A DNA stretch of 64,000 nucleotides from Umezawaea beigongshangensis (GTDB lineage Bacteria > Actinomycetota > Actinomycetes > Mycobacteriales > Pseudonocardiaceae), in the NCBI RefSeq assembly GCF_016464305.1, contig NZ_JAEIOJ010000012.1, positions 1 to 64,000 on the forward strand. Direction: 5' to 3'. How positions within the stretch are numbered: the first letter of the stretch is position 1; every line of letters starts with the position of its first letter. A program made the position numbers and the translations under genes. The notes under the pieces were generated by a model. That model ran no database searches, was not told where the DNA came from, and was given only the letters and a program-made list of their open reading frames with translations. This document shows, one piece after another, positions 8,807-17,094 of the stretch.

Positions 8807-9933
8807 GTCAGGCGGCGCGGTGGCACTGGTTGAGGATGCCGCCCAGTCGTTGTCGTTGGCGGATGCGGAGGCGGGCAGCGGCCGCTCGGTCGGTGAGGGC
8901 TGATGGCGAGGCGCGTAGTGGTCGTGCGTTGTTGATGCCTTGGTGGGGTCGGTGGGTGTTGTAGAACTGCTCGTACTGACGTAGTGCGTGGAGTAGGTGC
9001 CGCTGGTTCCAGATGAGGGTGCGGTCGAGGAGTTCGTGGCGGCAGCTGCGGATCCACCGTTCCATGATCGCGTTCATGCGCGGGAGGCGGACTCCGCTGA
9101 AGGCGACCTGGGTGCCCGCGTCGGCGAGGGCGGAGTCGAACAGGGCGGGGAGCTTGCCGTCTTGGTCGCAGATCAGGAACTGGGCGGTGCTGCCGATGTC
9201 GTCGAGGTCCATGACGAGGTTTCTGGCGGCTTGGGTGGTCCAGGGGGCGGTGGGGTGTGCGGTGGCGCCGAGGACTCTGATTCGGCGGCTGGTGTGTTCG
9301 ACGGCCGCGAGCTCCTACAGGCGGGTGCCGCTCGGGGTGGTGGTCTCGAAGAAGTCGCAGGCCGGTAGAGCGTCGGCTTGCGAGCGGAGGAAGGTCGATC
9401 AGGTCGTCGAGGTGCGCTCGGGAGCAGGGTCGATCCCGACGTCCTGGAGGATGTGCCAGACGGTGGAGGCTGCGACCGTGATGCCGAGCACGAGGAGTTC
9501 TCCGCGGATGCGGCGGTAGCCCCAGGTGGGGTTCTCCCGTGTCAGGCGCAGCACCAGGAGTCGGATCGAGCGGATGGTCGGTGGATGGCCGGGCCGCTTG
9601 GGGCGGAATCTGGGCGTGTGGCGGCGTGCGATGAGGTCGCGGTGCCACCGCGGCACCGTCTCCGGACGGAGCAGTGGCCGAGGCCGATGAAGCGTGGCGG
9701 TCGGGAGTCGGTGCGGCAGCGCCGCGAGGAACGCTCGGTCGGCGGGGGAGAACCGAGGGCGGTCCTTGCCCGGTTGGCGTTCTAGGATCGTAATCTGGTG
9801 CCGTAGTGCCAGGATGTCCGTGTCTTTGTCCCGGCCGGTCATGGGCAACAGGCGCAGCAGCGCAAAGGCGTTGGTGACGCTCAGGTGGGCCAGTTGGAGC
9901 AGCACAGCCGGTCATCATGCTGCGTCACCTGAC
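8807..9933 (-). mobile_element. IS3-like (integrase-type) insertion sequence, degenerate
   Basis: The ends carry short inverted repeats: GTCAGGCGGCGC at 8807 and the inward-read GTCAGGTGACGC at 9933. Between them lies one transposase gene interrupted by two in-frame stops. A second, solo copy of the left end lies at 7083. The whole is about 1.13 kb; exact ends may extend a few bases. Confidence 0.65.
8808..9905 (-). pseudogene. Integrase-type (rve/DDE) transposase with two in-frame stops
   Basis: The N-terminal half contains DILALRHQITILERQ, ENPTWGYRRIRGELLVLG and VWHILQDVGIDPAPER. The C-terminal half contains LICDQDGKLPALFD, RMNAIMERWIRSCRHELLD and FYNTHRPHQGINNARPL, the usual signature of this integrase-core family. 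All parts are in one frame, but a TGA at 9399-9401 and a TAG at 9315-9317 interrupt it on either side of the first catalytic motif (CDFFETTTPSG). Both stops lie in otherwise conserved sequence, so the gene is a young pseudogene. Confidence 0.8.
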
Positions 9934-10006
9934 GAGCCCGTGGAACACAAGCATCCTTGCGGGCTATCCCGAGCCCGTGTCCTGAGCTCGCTTCTGACCT
10001 GCGTGG

Positions 10007-10579
10007 ATGGAGTTATCGGCAGGCACAGGGTTGTGCGGGCGGCGGATGCAGGGGCAGTTCAGCGGGAAGGGCCTGTACTGCCGGTGCCGTTTCGCCCAGG
10101 AGTACGGGCTGGTCAACAAGGTCGAACACCCGCGCAACGTCTACCTGGCCGAGCGGGACCTGCTCGGTCCTCTGGACGACTGGCTGGCGCTGGTGTTCGC
10201 GCCGCACCGGTTGTCCGACGCTGTGGACGCGCTCTACCGCTCGCAACCCGACCTGGAGGAAGATCCGGCGACGCTGGACGCGTGGCGGGTCGTGGCGGAG
10301 TGCGATCAGAAGCTGGAACGGCACCGAGCGGCGTTGGAGGCCGGCACCGATCCGCAGTTGGTGGCGCGGTGGACCGCCGAGGTGTCGGCACGCCGGGCGG
10401 AGGCGCTGTCGTGGTCGCAGGCCGCTGTCGGGCGGGAGCAGATCGCCACGATGGTCGCGGCGCTGGGCGACGTGCGCCAGGTGCTCGGCAACGCCGATCC
10501 CGACGACGAGGCGGAGGTGTACCGGCAGCTGCGGTTGCCGGCGACCTACCACCCCGGAAAACGAACTGTGCGGGTCGAG
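10007..10579 (+). pseudogene. C-terminal relic of a large serine recombinase
   Basis: The frame encodes CGRRMQGQFSGKGLYCRCRF and VNKVEHPRNVYLAERDLLG, then a long charged coiled-coil-like helix (LDAWRVVAECDQKLERHRAA and onward) and RQLRLPATYHPGKRTVRVE. This is the zinc-ribbon and C-terminal helical part of phage/AICE-type large serine integrases. The catalytic resolvase domain is absent, the upstream side being the IS3-like element. The native stop is also lost: the frame runs on through the terminator and into the tRNA. It marks the edge of a former integrated element. Confidence 0.75.
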
Positions 10580-10600
10580 AAAAGTCTCGACCCGCACAGT
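10565..10600. terminator. Perfect 16-bp hairpin between recombinase relic and tRNA-Leu
   Basis: Two 16-base arms (10565-10580 and 10585-10600) are perfectly complementary around a 4-base loop. The hairpin lies 15 bases beyond the 3' end of the minus-strand tRNA, where a tRNA terminator is expected, so it probably ends tRNA transcription. It also overlaps the last codons of the recombinase relic, so it could be part of an attachment region. Confidence 0.65.
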
Positions 10601-10615
10601 TGGGGTTGTGGTGCG

Positions 10616-10698
10616 TGTCCGAGGGGGGACTTGAACCCCCACCCCCTTTCGGGGACTAGCACCTCAAGCTAGCGCGTCTGCCATTCCGCCACCCGGAC
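10616..10698 (-). tRNA. tRNA-Leu (anticodon GAG)
   Basis: Read on the minus strand the gene begins GTCCGGGTGGCGGAATGGCA and ends CCTCGGACA. The acceptor stem pairs (with one G-U). The anticodon stem CTAGC/GCTAG encloses loop TTGAGGT with anticodon GAG. There is a long variable arm (GTCCCCGAAAGGGGG), as expected for a class II tRNA. The T-loop reads GTTCAAG. CCA is not encoded. The 3' end faces the serine recombinase relic. Confidence 0.95.
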
Positions 10699-10764
10699 TC
10701 GGCTCTCGCCGTGGTTCTCACAGCCTAGCCCACCACCCCGGACACCCCGGCATCCGGGTCCTGG

Positions 10765-11343
10765 TCAGGGGACGGGCTGGGGGAGACGGGGTTCTTCTGA
10801 CGTGCGGCGACGCGCGCGGGGCAGGACCAGGACGCCGCCCACCACGGCCGCCAGCGCTGCCGTCCGGAGAGCCTCCAGGCCGCTGCCCTGGGTGAACAGG
10901 ACGCCCGTGTCCAACGACGTGTAGCGCTCGTCCAGGGTCGCGGTGTGGCGGTCGACGATCCACACCGTGCCGCACAGGAAGGCGCTCGCGGCCAGGGTGA
11001 GGGATCTGGCGGCCGCTTTCGCCCGGGTCGACGTCGCGCCGGACGACGCCAGGAGGGGGAGCAGGGACGCCAGGAGCAGTGCTGCGGCGACGACCACCAG
11101 GACGCCGTGCGCGCGTGGCACGTACGGCGTCGTCCCGCTGATCGTCCGCACCTGCCACAGCGTCGCCACCACGCGGTAGGGCTCGCCGGCGGGATCTCGC
11201 TGGGCGTAGGTGTAGATCGTCGCGAACGTGGCCGTCACCGCGAGTGCGACCGCCACGACCAGCGTCGCCAGACCGATCTGCCACGTCGCGGTGAGTCGTG
11301 GTCGGACCTCCGCACGGTCCGGATGATCATCGGATCCGGTCAT
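10765..11343 (-). CDS. Hypothetical membrane protein
   Basis: This 192-aa protein begins MTGSDDHPDRAEVRPRL and has about four predicted transmembrane segments: IGLATLVVAVALAVTATF, GVLVVVAAALLLASLLPLLA, SLTLAASAFLCGTVWIV and a C-terminal ALAAVVGGVLVLP. These are separated by short loops, and the tail is basic and proline-rich. I chose the ATG at 11343 over the upstream GTG because it gives a normal cytosolic N-terminus. I recognise no domain. It is the first gene on the chromosomal side of the tRNA. Confidence 0.7.
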   Translation of the reverse strand: MTGSDDHPDRAEVRPRLTATWQIGLATLVVAVALAVTATFATIYTYAQRDPAGEPYRVVATLWQVRTISGTTPYVPRAHGVLVVVAAALLLASLLPLLASSGATSTRAKAAARSLTLAASAFLCGTVWIVDRHTATLDERYTSLDTGVLFTQGSGLEALRTAALAAVVGGVLVLPRARRRTSEEPRLPQPVP

Positions 11344-11391
11344 GCTGCGAGCCAACCACACCAGTCGATCTTGAAGCAGCCGCCGTCCGCG

Positions 11392-12264
11392 CTACGCGGC
11401 GGCACGCGGGGTCATGACCCACCTCAGGGTGCTCACCAGGCCGTGTCCGGCCAGTCTCACGGCGGTGGCCTCGGTGGCGGGCAGGTAGGGCAGGCGCAGT
11501 GGCAGGCGGGTCCACGCGGGCAGCGTCGAGACGGCGGTCGACGCCAGTACCGCGTACGGCGGGCGGGCGAGCAGGGGCAGCGGGGGGTTCAGCAGCAGGA
11601 ACCTCGCCGCGTCGCGCGCCTGCGGGGTGCCGCGCAGGTCGGGGCGGTGGCGGGCGAGCGTGGCGGCCAGTTCCGCCCTGGTGCGGGGCGGGGCGGGCAC
11701 ACCGAGCGCCTCGGCGACGCGGGCGGCGTCGGCCACGTAGCCGTCGCACTCGTCCTCGGTCAGGGGGTTCGCGCCGTAGCGCTGGTGGCAGCGCAGGAAG
11801 CTGTCGACCTCGGCGGCGTGCACCCAGTCCAGCAGTCGCGGGTCGCTCGCCCGGTACTCCCGGCCGTCGGGCGCGGTGCCGCTCACCGAGTCGTGGACGC
11901 GGCGCACGTGGTCGACGACGCGCTGGGCGTCGGCGGCGGTGCCGAACGTCGTCATCGCGAGGAACGTGCTGGTGCGCTGGAGCCTGCCCCACGGGTCGGC
12001 GCGGTAGCCGGAGTGCCCGGCGACGGCCGCCATCGCCAGCGGGTGCAGCGATTGCAGCAGCAGCGCGCGCAGCCCGCCGACGAACATCGACGCGTCGGCG
12101 TGCACGCGGCGGATCGGCCGGTCGGGGGCGAACCAGCGCGGTCCGGGGGTGTCGTGGATGCGGGCGCGGTTGGCCTCGCCCCGCGGGCCGGCGACCCGTT
12201 CGAACAGGGTGGCGCCGACGCGGCGGCGGATCTCGTCGAGGTCCAGCGTGGTTCTGGTCAGCAC
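11392..12264 (-). CDS. Oxygenase MpaB family protein (DUF2236)
   Basis: This 290-aa protein has the DUF2236 hallmarks: ADASMFVGGLRALLLQSLHP followed by MAAVAGHSGYRADPWGRL, FLAMTTFGTAADAQRVVDHV, RRVHDSVSGTAPDGR and DWVHAAEVDSFLRCHQRYG. The conserved histidines (SLHP, GHS, RVHD, WVHA) are the likely b-type haem ligands and surroundings, as in MpaB and latex-clearing proteins. No signal peptide is visible. The substrate is unknown. It is convergent with nothing nearby and lies downstream of the collapsed ABC-transporter locus. Confidence 0.85.
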   Translation of the reverse strand: MLTRTTLDLDEIRRRVGATLFERVAGPRGEANRARIHDTPGPRWFAPDRPIRRVHADASMFVGGLRALLLQSLHPLAMAAVAGHSGYRADPWGRLQRTSTFLAMTTFGTAADAQRVVDHVRRVHDSVSGTAPDGREYRASDPRLLDWVHAAEVDSFLRCHQRYGANPLTEDECDGYVADAARVAEALGVPAPPRTRAELAATLARHRPDLRGTPQARDAARFLLLNPPLPLLARPPYAVLASTAVSTLPAWTRLPLRLPYLPATEATAVRLAGHGLVSTLRWVMTPRAAA

Positions 12265-12313
12265 TCCTCCAGCATGCGGTGCGCGGCCCGTCGCCGCACA
12301 CCGCCTGCTGGAC

Positions 12314-12790
12314 TCAGGTCCTGGTGCGCCGCCGGAACAGCACGACGGCGGCGGCGAGGGCCAGGAGGAACAGGCCGCTGCGCCAGGCGAGCGCGAGCGG
12401 TCCGCTGCTGCCCACGGGCGTGCCGGTGAGCAGTCCGCGGATCGTCTCGACGACGGGCGTGACGGGCTGGTGCTCGCTGATCCGGCGCAGGGACGACGGC
12501 ATGGTCTCCGTCGGCACGAACGCGCTGCTCAGGTGGGGCAGGAACAGCATGACGAAGCTCAGCCCGCTGGCGGACTCGACGCTCCTCGCGATCACGCCCA
12601 GTCCCGCGGCCGCCCACGACAGGGCGAGCACGTAGAGCAGCAGCAGGCCGATCGCGGCGAGCCGCTCGACGGGGCTGCCGTCGGGGCGGAAGCCCATCGC
12701 GACGGCTGCCGCGAGGACGACCGCGGTGGACAGCTCGTTGCGGGTGACGCTGGCCACGACGTGGCCGACGGTCGTGCCGGGCGGGGACGC
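12314..12790 (-). pseudogene. DrrB-type ABC-2 permease, N-terminally truncated
   Basis: The frame encodes [76 protein letters not shown] and HQPVTPVVETIRGLLTG. This is the C-terminal half of daunorubicin-resistance-type ABC-2 permeases, with about three membrane segments. The first hundred or so residues are missing: the readable part begins immediately after the last codons of the ATPase relic, so the junction is a deletion. It is almost certainly non-functional. Confidence 0.75.
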
Positions 12791-13410
12791 GCGACGATCC
12801 GGTCAGCGCGGTGAACACGTCGTCCGGGGTCGGACGGTGCGAGGAGACCCGCGCCACGCGGACGCCCGCGTCGCGCAGGTCGTCGAGCACCCGGTGCAGG
12901 TGGGTGGCGCTGCCGTCGGACGGGATGCCGAGGAGCAGGCGCTCGTGGTCCACGTGCGCGCCGGGGCGCGCCAGCAGGTGCGCGGCGCGTTCGAGCCCCG
13001 CCCGGTCGGCGAGGCGCAGGTCGAGCCGGTCGCCGCCGACCTGCGCCTTGAGCGCGTCGGCGGTGCCGGAGGCCACGACGACGCCGTGGTCGAGCACGAC
13101 GACCTGGTCGGCCAGCCGGTCGGCCTCGTCGAGGAAGATCACCCGCGGGCTGGAGACCAGGCTCATCGTCAGGTCCAGCCGCCTGCGCATCCCGCCGGAG
13201 TACTCCTTCGCCCGCTGGTCGGCCGCGTCGGCGAGGCCGAAGCGCTCCAGCAGCTCGGTCGCGCGCCGCCGTGCCCCCGTCCGGCCGGGTGAGCGTGGAC
13301 AGGTCCCGCACGATCGTGGTCTTCCCGGCGCCGTTGGGGCCCAGCAGCGCGCACACCGATCCCTCCGGGACCCGCAGGTCCAGGACCCCCGGCGGTTCCC
13401 CGCGCTGAAC
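12785..13410 (-). pseudogene. DrrA-type ABC ATPase with internal deletions and frameshift
   Basis: The Walker A region ([20 protein letters not shown] then [10 protein letters not shown]) is in one frame, while [40 protein letters not shown] and [18 protein letters not shown] lie in another. Between them about 50 expected residues, including the Q-loop region, are missing. A second deletion of about 30 residues has fused the Walker B end (FLDE) to EADRLAD, removing the D-loop and switch histidine. The C-terminal part, ending DDVFTALTG, is readable. This gene cannot encode a working ATPase. Confidence 0.75.
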
Positions 13411-13418
13411 GGGGTGGT

Positions 13419-13572
13419 CGTGTCCGGCGCCTTCACCGGTGAGGCCGAGCAGCCCGAGGCGGCGCCCGGTCAGCACGAGATGGACGCCGACTTCTTCTTC
13501 GGGGTCGACCTCCACCTCGACGGTCTCGCGGCCCTCGTCGCCCGGCGCGCGGCCGAGCCGGTTCCCGGCTGA
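13419..13572 (+). pseudogene. C-terminal relic of a TetR-family regulator
   Basis: On the plus strand a frame ending with TGA at 13572 encodes [20 protein letters not shown] followed by RRAAEPVPG. This is the usual C-terminus of TetR regulators that sit divergently beside drrAB operons. The DNA-binding domain is gone, and the readable frame starts where the ATPase relic begins. Together the three relics suggest the TetR-drrA-drrB locus lost several internal segments. Confidence 0.5.
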
Positions 13573-13593
13573 TCGGCCGCGCTCGGCGAGGGG

Positions 13594-14127
13594 CTACCAG
13601 ACGTCGCCGTCGCGCCAGTCGCAGATCAGGCCGCGCGTCAGGTCCAGCGGCACGGCCAGTCGCAGGACGTGGACGCCGTCGTCGTCGTCCGGGGTGCGCT
13701 GCACGCCCGACGGGGTCATCACACCGGACGGTCCGCGCCACCGCTCCCAGCCCCGCGCCGCGTAGAAGCCCTCGGCCTCCTCCGCGGCGCTGAGCGCGCC
13801 CACGTCGTAGGCGCCGCGCAGCACGCGTTCCACCTCGCGCATCACCGTCGCGCCGTGTCCCAGCCCCCGGTGCTCCGCGTGCACGCCGATCGCCTCGACG
13901 TACCCGGTGCGCAGTGCGCGTCCGGCGTGCAGCAGGCGCCGCTGCACCACGGAGCCGTGCCCGACGAGTTCGGAACCCTCTCGCACCAGGACGTGCACAC
14001 CGCCCAGCGAGTGGTCCCAGTCGTCGTCGCTGAAGTCGCCCTCGAAGACGTCGTCGAGCAGTGCTCGCACCGCCTGGAGCGCGGCTGGGGACAGGTCGGC
14101 GGTGTGAGCGGTGCGCACCTCGGTCAT
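13594..14127 (-). CDS. aac(2'): Aminoglycoside 2'-N-acetyltransferase AAC(2')-I family
   Basis: This 177-aa GNAT protein starts at ATG 14127 (MTEVRTAHTADLS). It shows DVFEGDFSDDDWDHSLGGVH, QRRLLHAGRALRTGYVEAIG, the acetyl-CoA pyrophosphate loop EHRGLGHGATVM, RVLRGAYDVGALSAAEEAEG, FYAARGWERWRGPSGVM and the terminal LICDWRDGDVW. These closely parallel mycobacterial AAC(2')-Ic in order and length. The family acetylates the 2' amino group of aminoglycosides such as gentamicin; in actinomycetes it is usually a chromosomal housekeeping or self-protection gene. No aminoglycoside biosynthesis gene is nearby. Confidence 0.9.
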   Translation of the reverse strand: MTEVRTAHTADLSPAALQAVRALLDDVFEGDFSDDDWDHSLGGVHVLVREGSELVGHGSVVQRRLLHAGRALRTGYVEAIGVHAEHRGLGHGATVMREVERVLRGAYDVGALSAAEEAEGFYAARGWERWRGPSGVMTPSGVQRTPDDDDGVHVLRLAVPLDLTRGLICDWRDGDVW

Positions 14128-14325
14128 GACCCCATCCTCGTCGTGCGGCGGGTCGCCGGACACCCCGTTTCCGCACGACCGGTCGGGCGGTGTGGCGCCA
14201 CCCGTCGTGCGGAGGGCGGGGCACCTGTGGTCGGATCGGGCTCGCGTCGTGAGGCGGACGGCGGCGCGGAGGGACCGACGCGCGCCGGACGCGTGTTCCC
14301 GTCGACCGCGATGAGGAGGAACCTC

Positions 14326-14688
14326 GTGCGACCCGATTCCTCAGCACCCGTCCTGGCGGTGTCCGTCGACGACGAGTCCGGCGTGGTGATCGTCTCGATG
14401 CGCGGCGAGCTCGACCTGGCCACCGAGCACGTGGCCCGGCGTCCGCTGCTGGCGGCGGTGGACCGCGCCGCCGTCGTGGCCGACCTGTCCGGCCTCGCGT
14501 TCTTCAGCTCTGCCGGCATCGGGGTGCTGGTCGTCGCCAGCGAGCGCGCGGCCGCGACGGACACGGCGCTGCACGTGGTGGTCACACCGCGCATCGAGCG
14601 CGTCCTGACCGCCGTGGGTCTTCAGCACCACCTGCACCTGCACCGGACGCGCGAGGACGCGCTCGCCGCCGTGCGCGGCCGGGGCTGA
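14326..14688 (+). CDS. STAS-domain anti-sigma factor antagonist
   Basis: This 120-aa single STAS-domain protein contains MRGELDLATEHVARRPLL, then VVADLSGLAFFSSAGIGVLV, where the FSSAG serine is the expected phosphorylation site, and VLTAVGLQHHLHLHRTREDA. I chose the GTG at 14326 because AGGAGGA lies five bases upstream; an in-frame ATG at 14311 overlaps that site. Such proteins bind anti-sigma kinases of the RsbW type when dephosphorylated. No cognate kinase gene is adjacent; the phosphatase at 22284 is the nearest possible partner. Confidence 0.85.
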   Translation: MRPDSSAPVLAVSVDDESGVVIVSMRGELDLATEHVARRPLLAAVDRAAVVADLSGLAFFSSAGIGVLVVASERAAATDTALHVVVTPRIERVLTAVGLQHHLHLHRTREDALAAVRGRG

Positions 14689-14695
14689 TCGCCGG

Positions 14696-15643
14696 TCACC
14701 CCTCGTGCAGCCGCAGGACCGGCACACGCGTCCGCGGCTCGCGGAGCGGGCCGTCGAGCACGACCAGCCCCACGTCGGGGACCTCGACGGCGGTGTCGGC
14801 ACCGGCCCTGCGGAACAGGAACTCCGGATCGGTCACCCACTCGTCCCTCGTCGCCGCCAGCTCGCGCGGTCCGGCCGGGCGGGCGAGCTTCGGCCGTGCC
14901 GGTGCCGGTGCCTCGTGCGGCGGCGGGGCGTGCGGCGGCGGGTCGTGCGCAGGGGCGGGGGAGACGTCGACCGGCGTGCCCGCGACGACCCACAGCGTGC
15001 GGCCGGGCGTGCACAGCCCGGCGAGCAGCCCGACCAGGCCCGCGCGCTCGGCGGGAGAGCTCAGCCGCGCGGAACGCCCCGCCAGCACCTCCGCCAGGAC
15101 CGCGTGCTCGTCGGGGCTCAGCTCGTCCACGCCGAGCAGGGCGCTCGCCTCGTCCAGCGGCATCGAGTCGGGGTGCCCGCGCCGCACCGGCCAGTGGGGG
15201 AACGCCGGTCGCGGCCACGTGTAGGGCAGGTCGTCCGGCACGTCGGGGAAGAAGCGGCGGTAGTGCTGCGGGTCCTTGCGCACCAGCGAGGAGCGGTGCG
15301 ACAGGTGCACGGCCTCGGTGCCCAGCCACGGCGGCAGGGCGTCGGCGGCGGCCAGTGCGCGCTGGTCGGGAACCTGGTTGCCGCTGAACTCCAGCAGCGA
15401 CTCCAGCGTCGTGTCGGCGTGCCCCCGTGCGGTCCACTCCCGGCAGATCGCCACGCCGTAGCCGACGAGCGCGCGGGTGAAACCGCGCCACATCGTGACG
15501 GCCGGGTGGTGCTTCCAGCCGTACTCCGGCCACACGAGCGCGCGGAGGATCTGCAGCGTCTCCGCTCGCTGCTTGCCGAGCCTGCGGTCGTCGAGCACGG
15601 CGGCAGTCGCGGCGAAGTCGGCGTGGGGGAGGAAGGTCTGCAC
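14696..15643 (-). CDS. MSMEG_6728-type pyrimidine-dimer DNA glycosylase-like protein
   Basis: This 315-aa protein begins MQTFLPHADFAATAAVLDDR RLGKQRAETLQILRAL. It continues with WPEYGWKHHPAVTMWRGF and GYGVAICREWTARGHADTTL, the signature of the actinobacterial MSMEG_6728 family related to T4 endonuclease V. Residues about 125-165 (HRSSLVRKDPQHYRRFFPDV) complete the core. The C-terminal third is a proline- and alanine-rich linker followed by DEWVTDPEFLFRRAG. The start is GTG. It is convergent with the STAS gene, the two stops lying seven bases apart. Confidence 0.8.
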   Translation of the reverse strand: MQTFLPHADFAATAAVLDDRRLGKQRAETLQILRALVWPEYGWKHHPAVTMWRGFTRALVGYGVAICREWTARGHADTTLESLLEFSGNQVPDQRALAAADALPPWLGTEAVHLSHRSSLVRKDPQHYRRFFPDVPDDLPYTWPRPAFPHWPVRRGHPDSMPLDEASALLGVDELSPDEHAVLAEVLAGRSARLSSPAERAGLVGLLAGLCTPGRTLWVVAGTPVDVSPAPAHDPPPHAPPPHEAPAPARPKLARPAGPRELAATRDEWVTDPEFLFRRAGADTAVEVPDVGLVVLDGPLREPRTRVPVLRLHEG

Positions 15644-15773
15644 GCCGCAGGGGGTTCCCCGGCTCGACGGCTCTACTCCACACGGGCGTGTCGCGGTCGC
15701 GCCCGCTCGCCGAACGCTCCACTCGTGGTGCTTGACCGCTCCACTCGCGGTGGGGCGGTCGTAGGCTGCCGGG

Positions 15774-16613
15774 ATGGAGACCGTGGCGGAGGCCCTGGCG
15801 CTGTGGCGGGACGGCGACGCCGACGGGGCGGTGGAGAGGGCGCGGTCGGCGGGGACGCTGCTGGGGGACGAGCTGGTCGCGCACTGGAGGAGCGCCGGTG
15901 AGGGGCGGGTCTACGACCAGCCCGAGGCGTTCCTGCGGTTCGTGCGCGGCGGGGGGAACGTCGAGCTGTACTCGCGACTGAGCGACGCGCTGGCCCGCGG
16001 CTGGGACGCCACCCGGCCGGAGTCGCTGCTCGACGTCGGGTGCGGCGACGGGCTCGCACTGGTCCCCGCGCTGGAGCGCGCGGCGCACGTGCCCCAGCGC
16101 ATCGACCTCGTGGAACCGTCGCGGACCATGCTCGACGCCGCGCGCGCCGCGGTCCCCGGCGCGCGCGCCTGGAACGAGAGGGTGCAGAGCTTCCTCGCCC
16201 GCTCCGCCGAGCCGCGCTGGGACGCCGCGCAGGCGACCTTCTCGCTGCACACCTTCGAGCCGCGGGAGCGCACCTCGGTCCTGCGGGGGCTGCGGGAGCG
16301 GGTGACGCGGCTGAGCGTCGCGGAGTTCGACGTGCCCGAGTTCGCCGAGGGCACGCCCGAGCACCTCGACTCGCTGGCCACCCGCTACGAGCGGGGCGTC
16401 GCCGAGTACGGCAGGGACGCCTCCCTCGTCGCGCGGGGCTTCCTGCTGCCGGTGCTGCTGGGACAGATCTCCCCGAACGCCGCTCGCGAGACGTGGGAGC
16501 AGCCCGTCGCCGCGTGGGCCGCTCAGCTCGCGGACGCCGGGTTCTCCGACGTCGGGGTCGAGCCCCTGGCGGACTACTGGTGGGCGCCCGCCGTGCTGAT
16601 CACGGCTCGCTGA
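15774..16613 (+). CDS. Class I SAM-dependent methyltransferase
   Basis: This 279-aa protein has the Rossmann motif I LLDVGCGDGLALVPALERA near residue 85, an acidic residue after the second strand (RIDLVEPSRTMLDAARAAV) and WDAAQATFSLHTFEPRER as motif IV/post-IV. The C-terminal half (YERGVAEYGRDASLVARGFL) is specific to this subfamily. Substrate unknown. The ATG lies only a few bases after a TAGGCT-like -10 hexamer, so the transcript may be nearly leaderless. It is divergent from the glycosylase gene, sharing a 130-base promoter region. Confidence 0.75.
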   Translation: METVAEALALWRDGDADGAVERARSAGTLLGDELVAHWRSAGEGRVYDQPEAFLRFVRGGGNVELYSRLSDALARGWDATRPESLLDVGCGDGLALVPALERAAHVPQRIDLVEPSRTMLDAARAAVPGARAWNERVQSFLARSAEPRWDAAQATFSLHTFEPRERTSVLRGLRERVTRLSVAEFDVPEFAEGTPEHLDSLATRYERGVAEYGRDASLVARGFLLPVLLGQISPNAARETWEQPVAAWAAQLADAGFSDVGVEPLADYWWAPAVLITAR

Positions 16614-17094
16614 CCGCGTCGCGGGTCCGCAATGTGATCATCGGCACCCGCCGGGGTGATCACTGCTCCGAACGTGGCCGGACTGTGGGTGTGTGCCCGG
16701 TGATTTTCCCGGTCGAGCCCCGTAGAAATGATCTCGGCGCACGAGAGAGTGCGGGGGAGCAGGGCCCCCGGCGGCAGCACGCGGAACGGGACGTTGCAGG
16801 GACGTCCCACCCGCGGTGGCACGCGGAGCGGACGTTGCAGGGGCGTCCCCTCCGAGGTCGCGCTCTCGTGGCCCTCGGGGGTGGCGCGGTGATCCGCGCC
16901 ACCCCTGCGACACGTCGGGGGACGTCGAACGGGAGAACGGCGTGAGTTGATCACCCGAACGGCGGGACGTGGTGGCCGGATGCCGTGCCACTCCATCCGA
17001 TCGGAGCCTGGCGTCGGATGTCCGGTGTGGACAGGCTCTGTCGTCGGCCCGGATTCACGGTGGGCCACGTCGGACGAGCTGGAGGGGAACGATC
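16614..17094. other. Intergenic region with paired direct repeats
   Basis: This 480-base gap separates the methyltransferase from the PAS-LuxR gene. It contains GTGATCA motifs near 16635 and 16657 and the tandem repeat described separately. No frame has convincing codon use. The last 100 bases presumably hold the promoter of the downstream regulator, whose GTG at 17095 has GGAGGGG seven bases upstream. Confidence 0.5.
16777..16849. repeat. Two imperfect 31-32 bp direct repeats
   Basis: Copies at 16777-16808 and 16819-16849 share GCACGCGGARCGG followed by GACGTTGCAGGGRCGTCCC. Each contains the short inverted repeat GACGT/ACGTC. The copies differ at three positions and by one base in length and are spaced by 10 bases. 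They may be regulator binding sites or a small interspersed repeat of this genus; nothing here decides. Confidence 0.55.

Noticed and set aside
9315-9401. In-frame TGA and TAG in the IS3-like transposase as recoded (selenocysteine or readthrough) codons
   Set aside because: Two different stops close together in a mobile-element gene are far better explained by decay; no recoding structure is seen.
10580-10672. C-terminal tail of the recombinase frame running through the tRNA gene
   Set aside because: The codons are just the tRNA and terminator read in frame; the native end of the recombinase is lost or lies before 10580.
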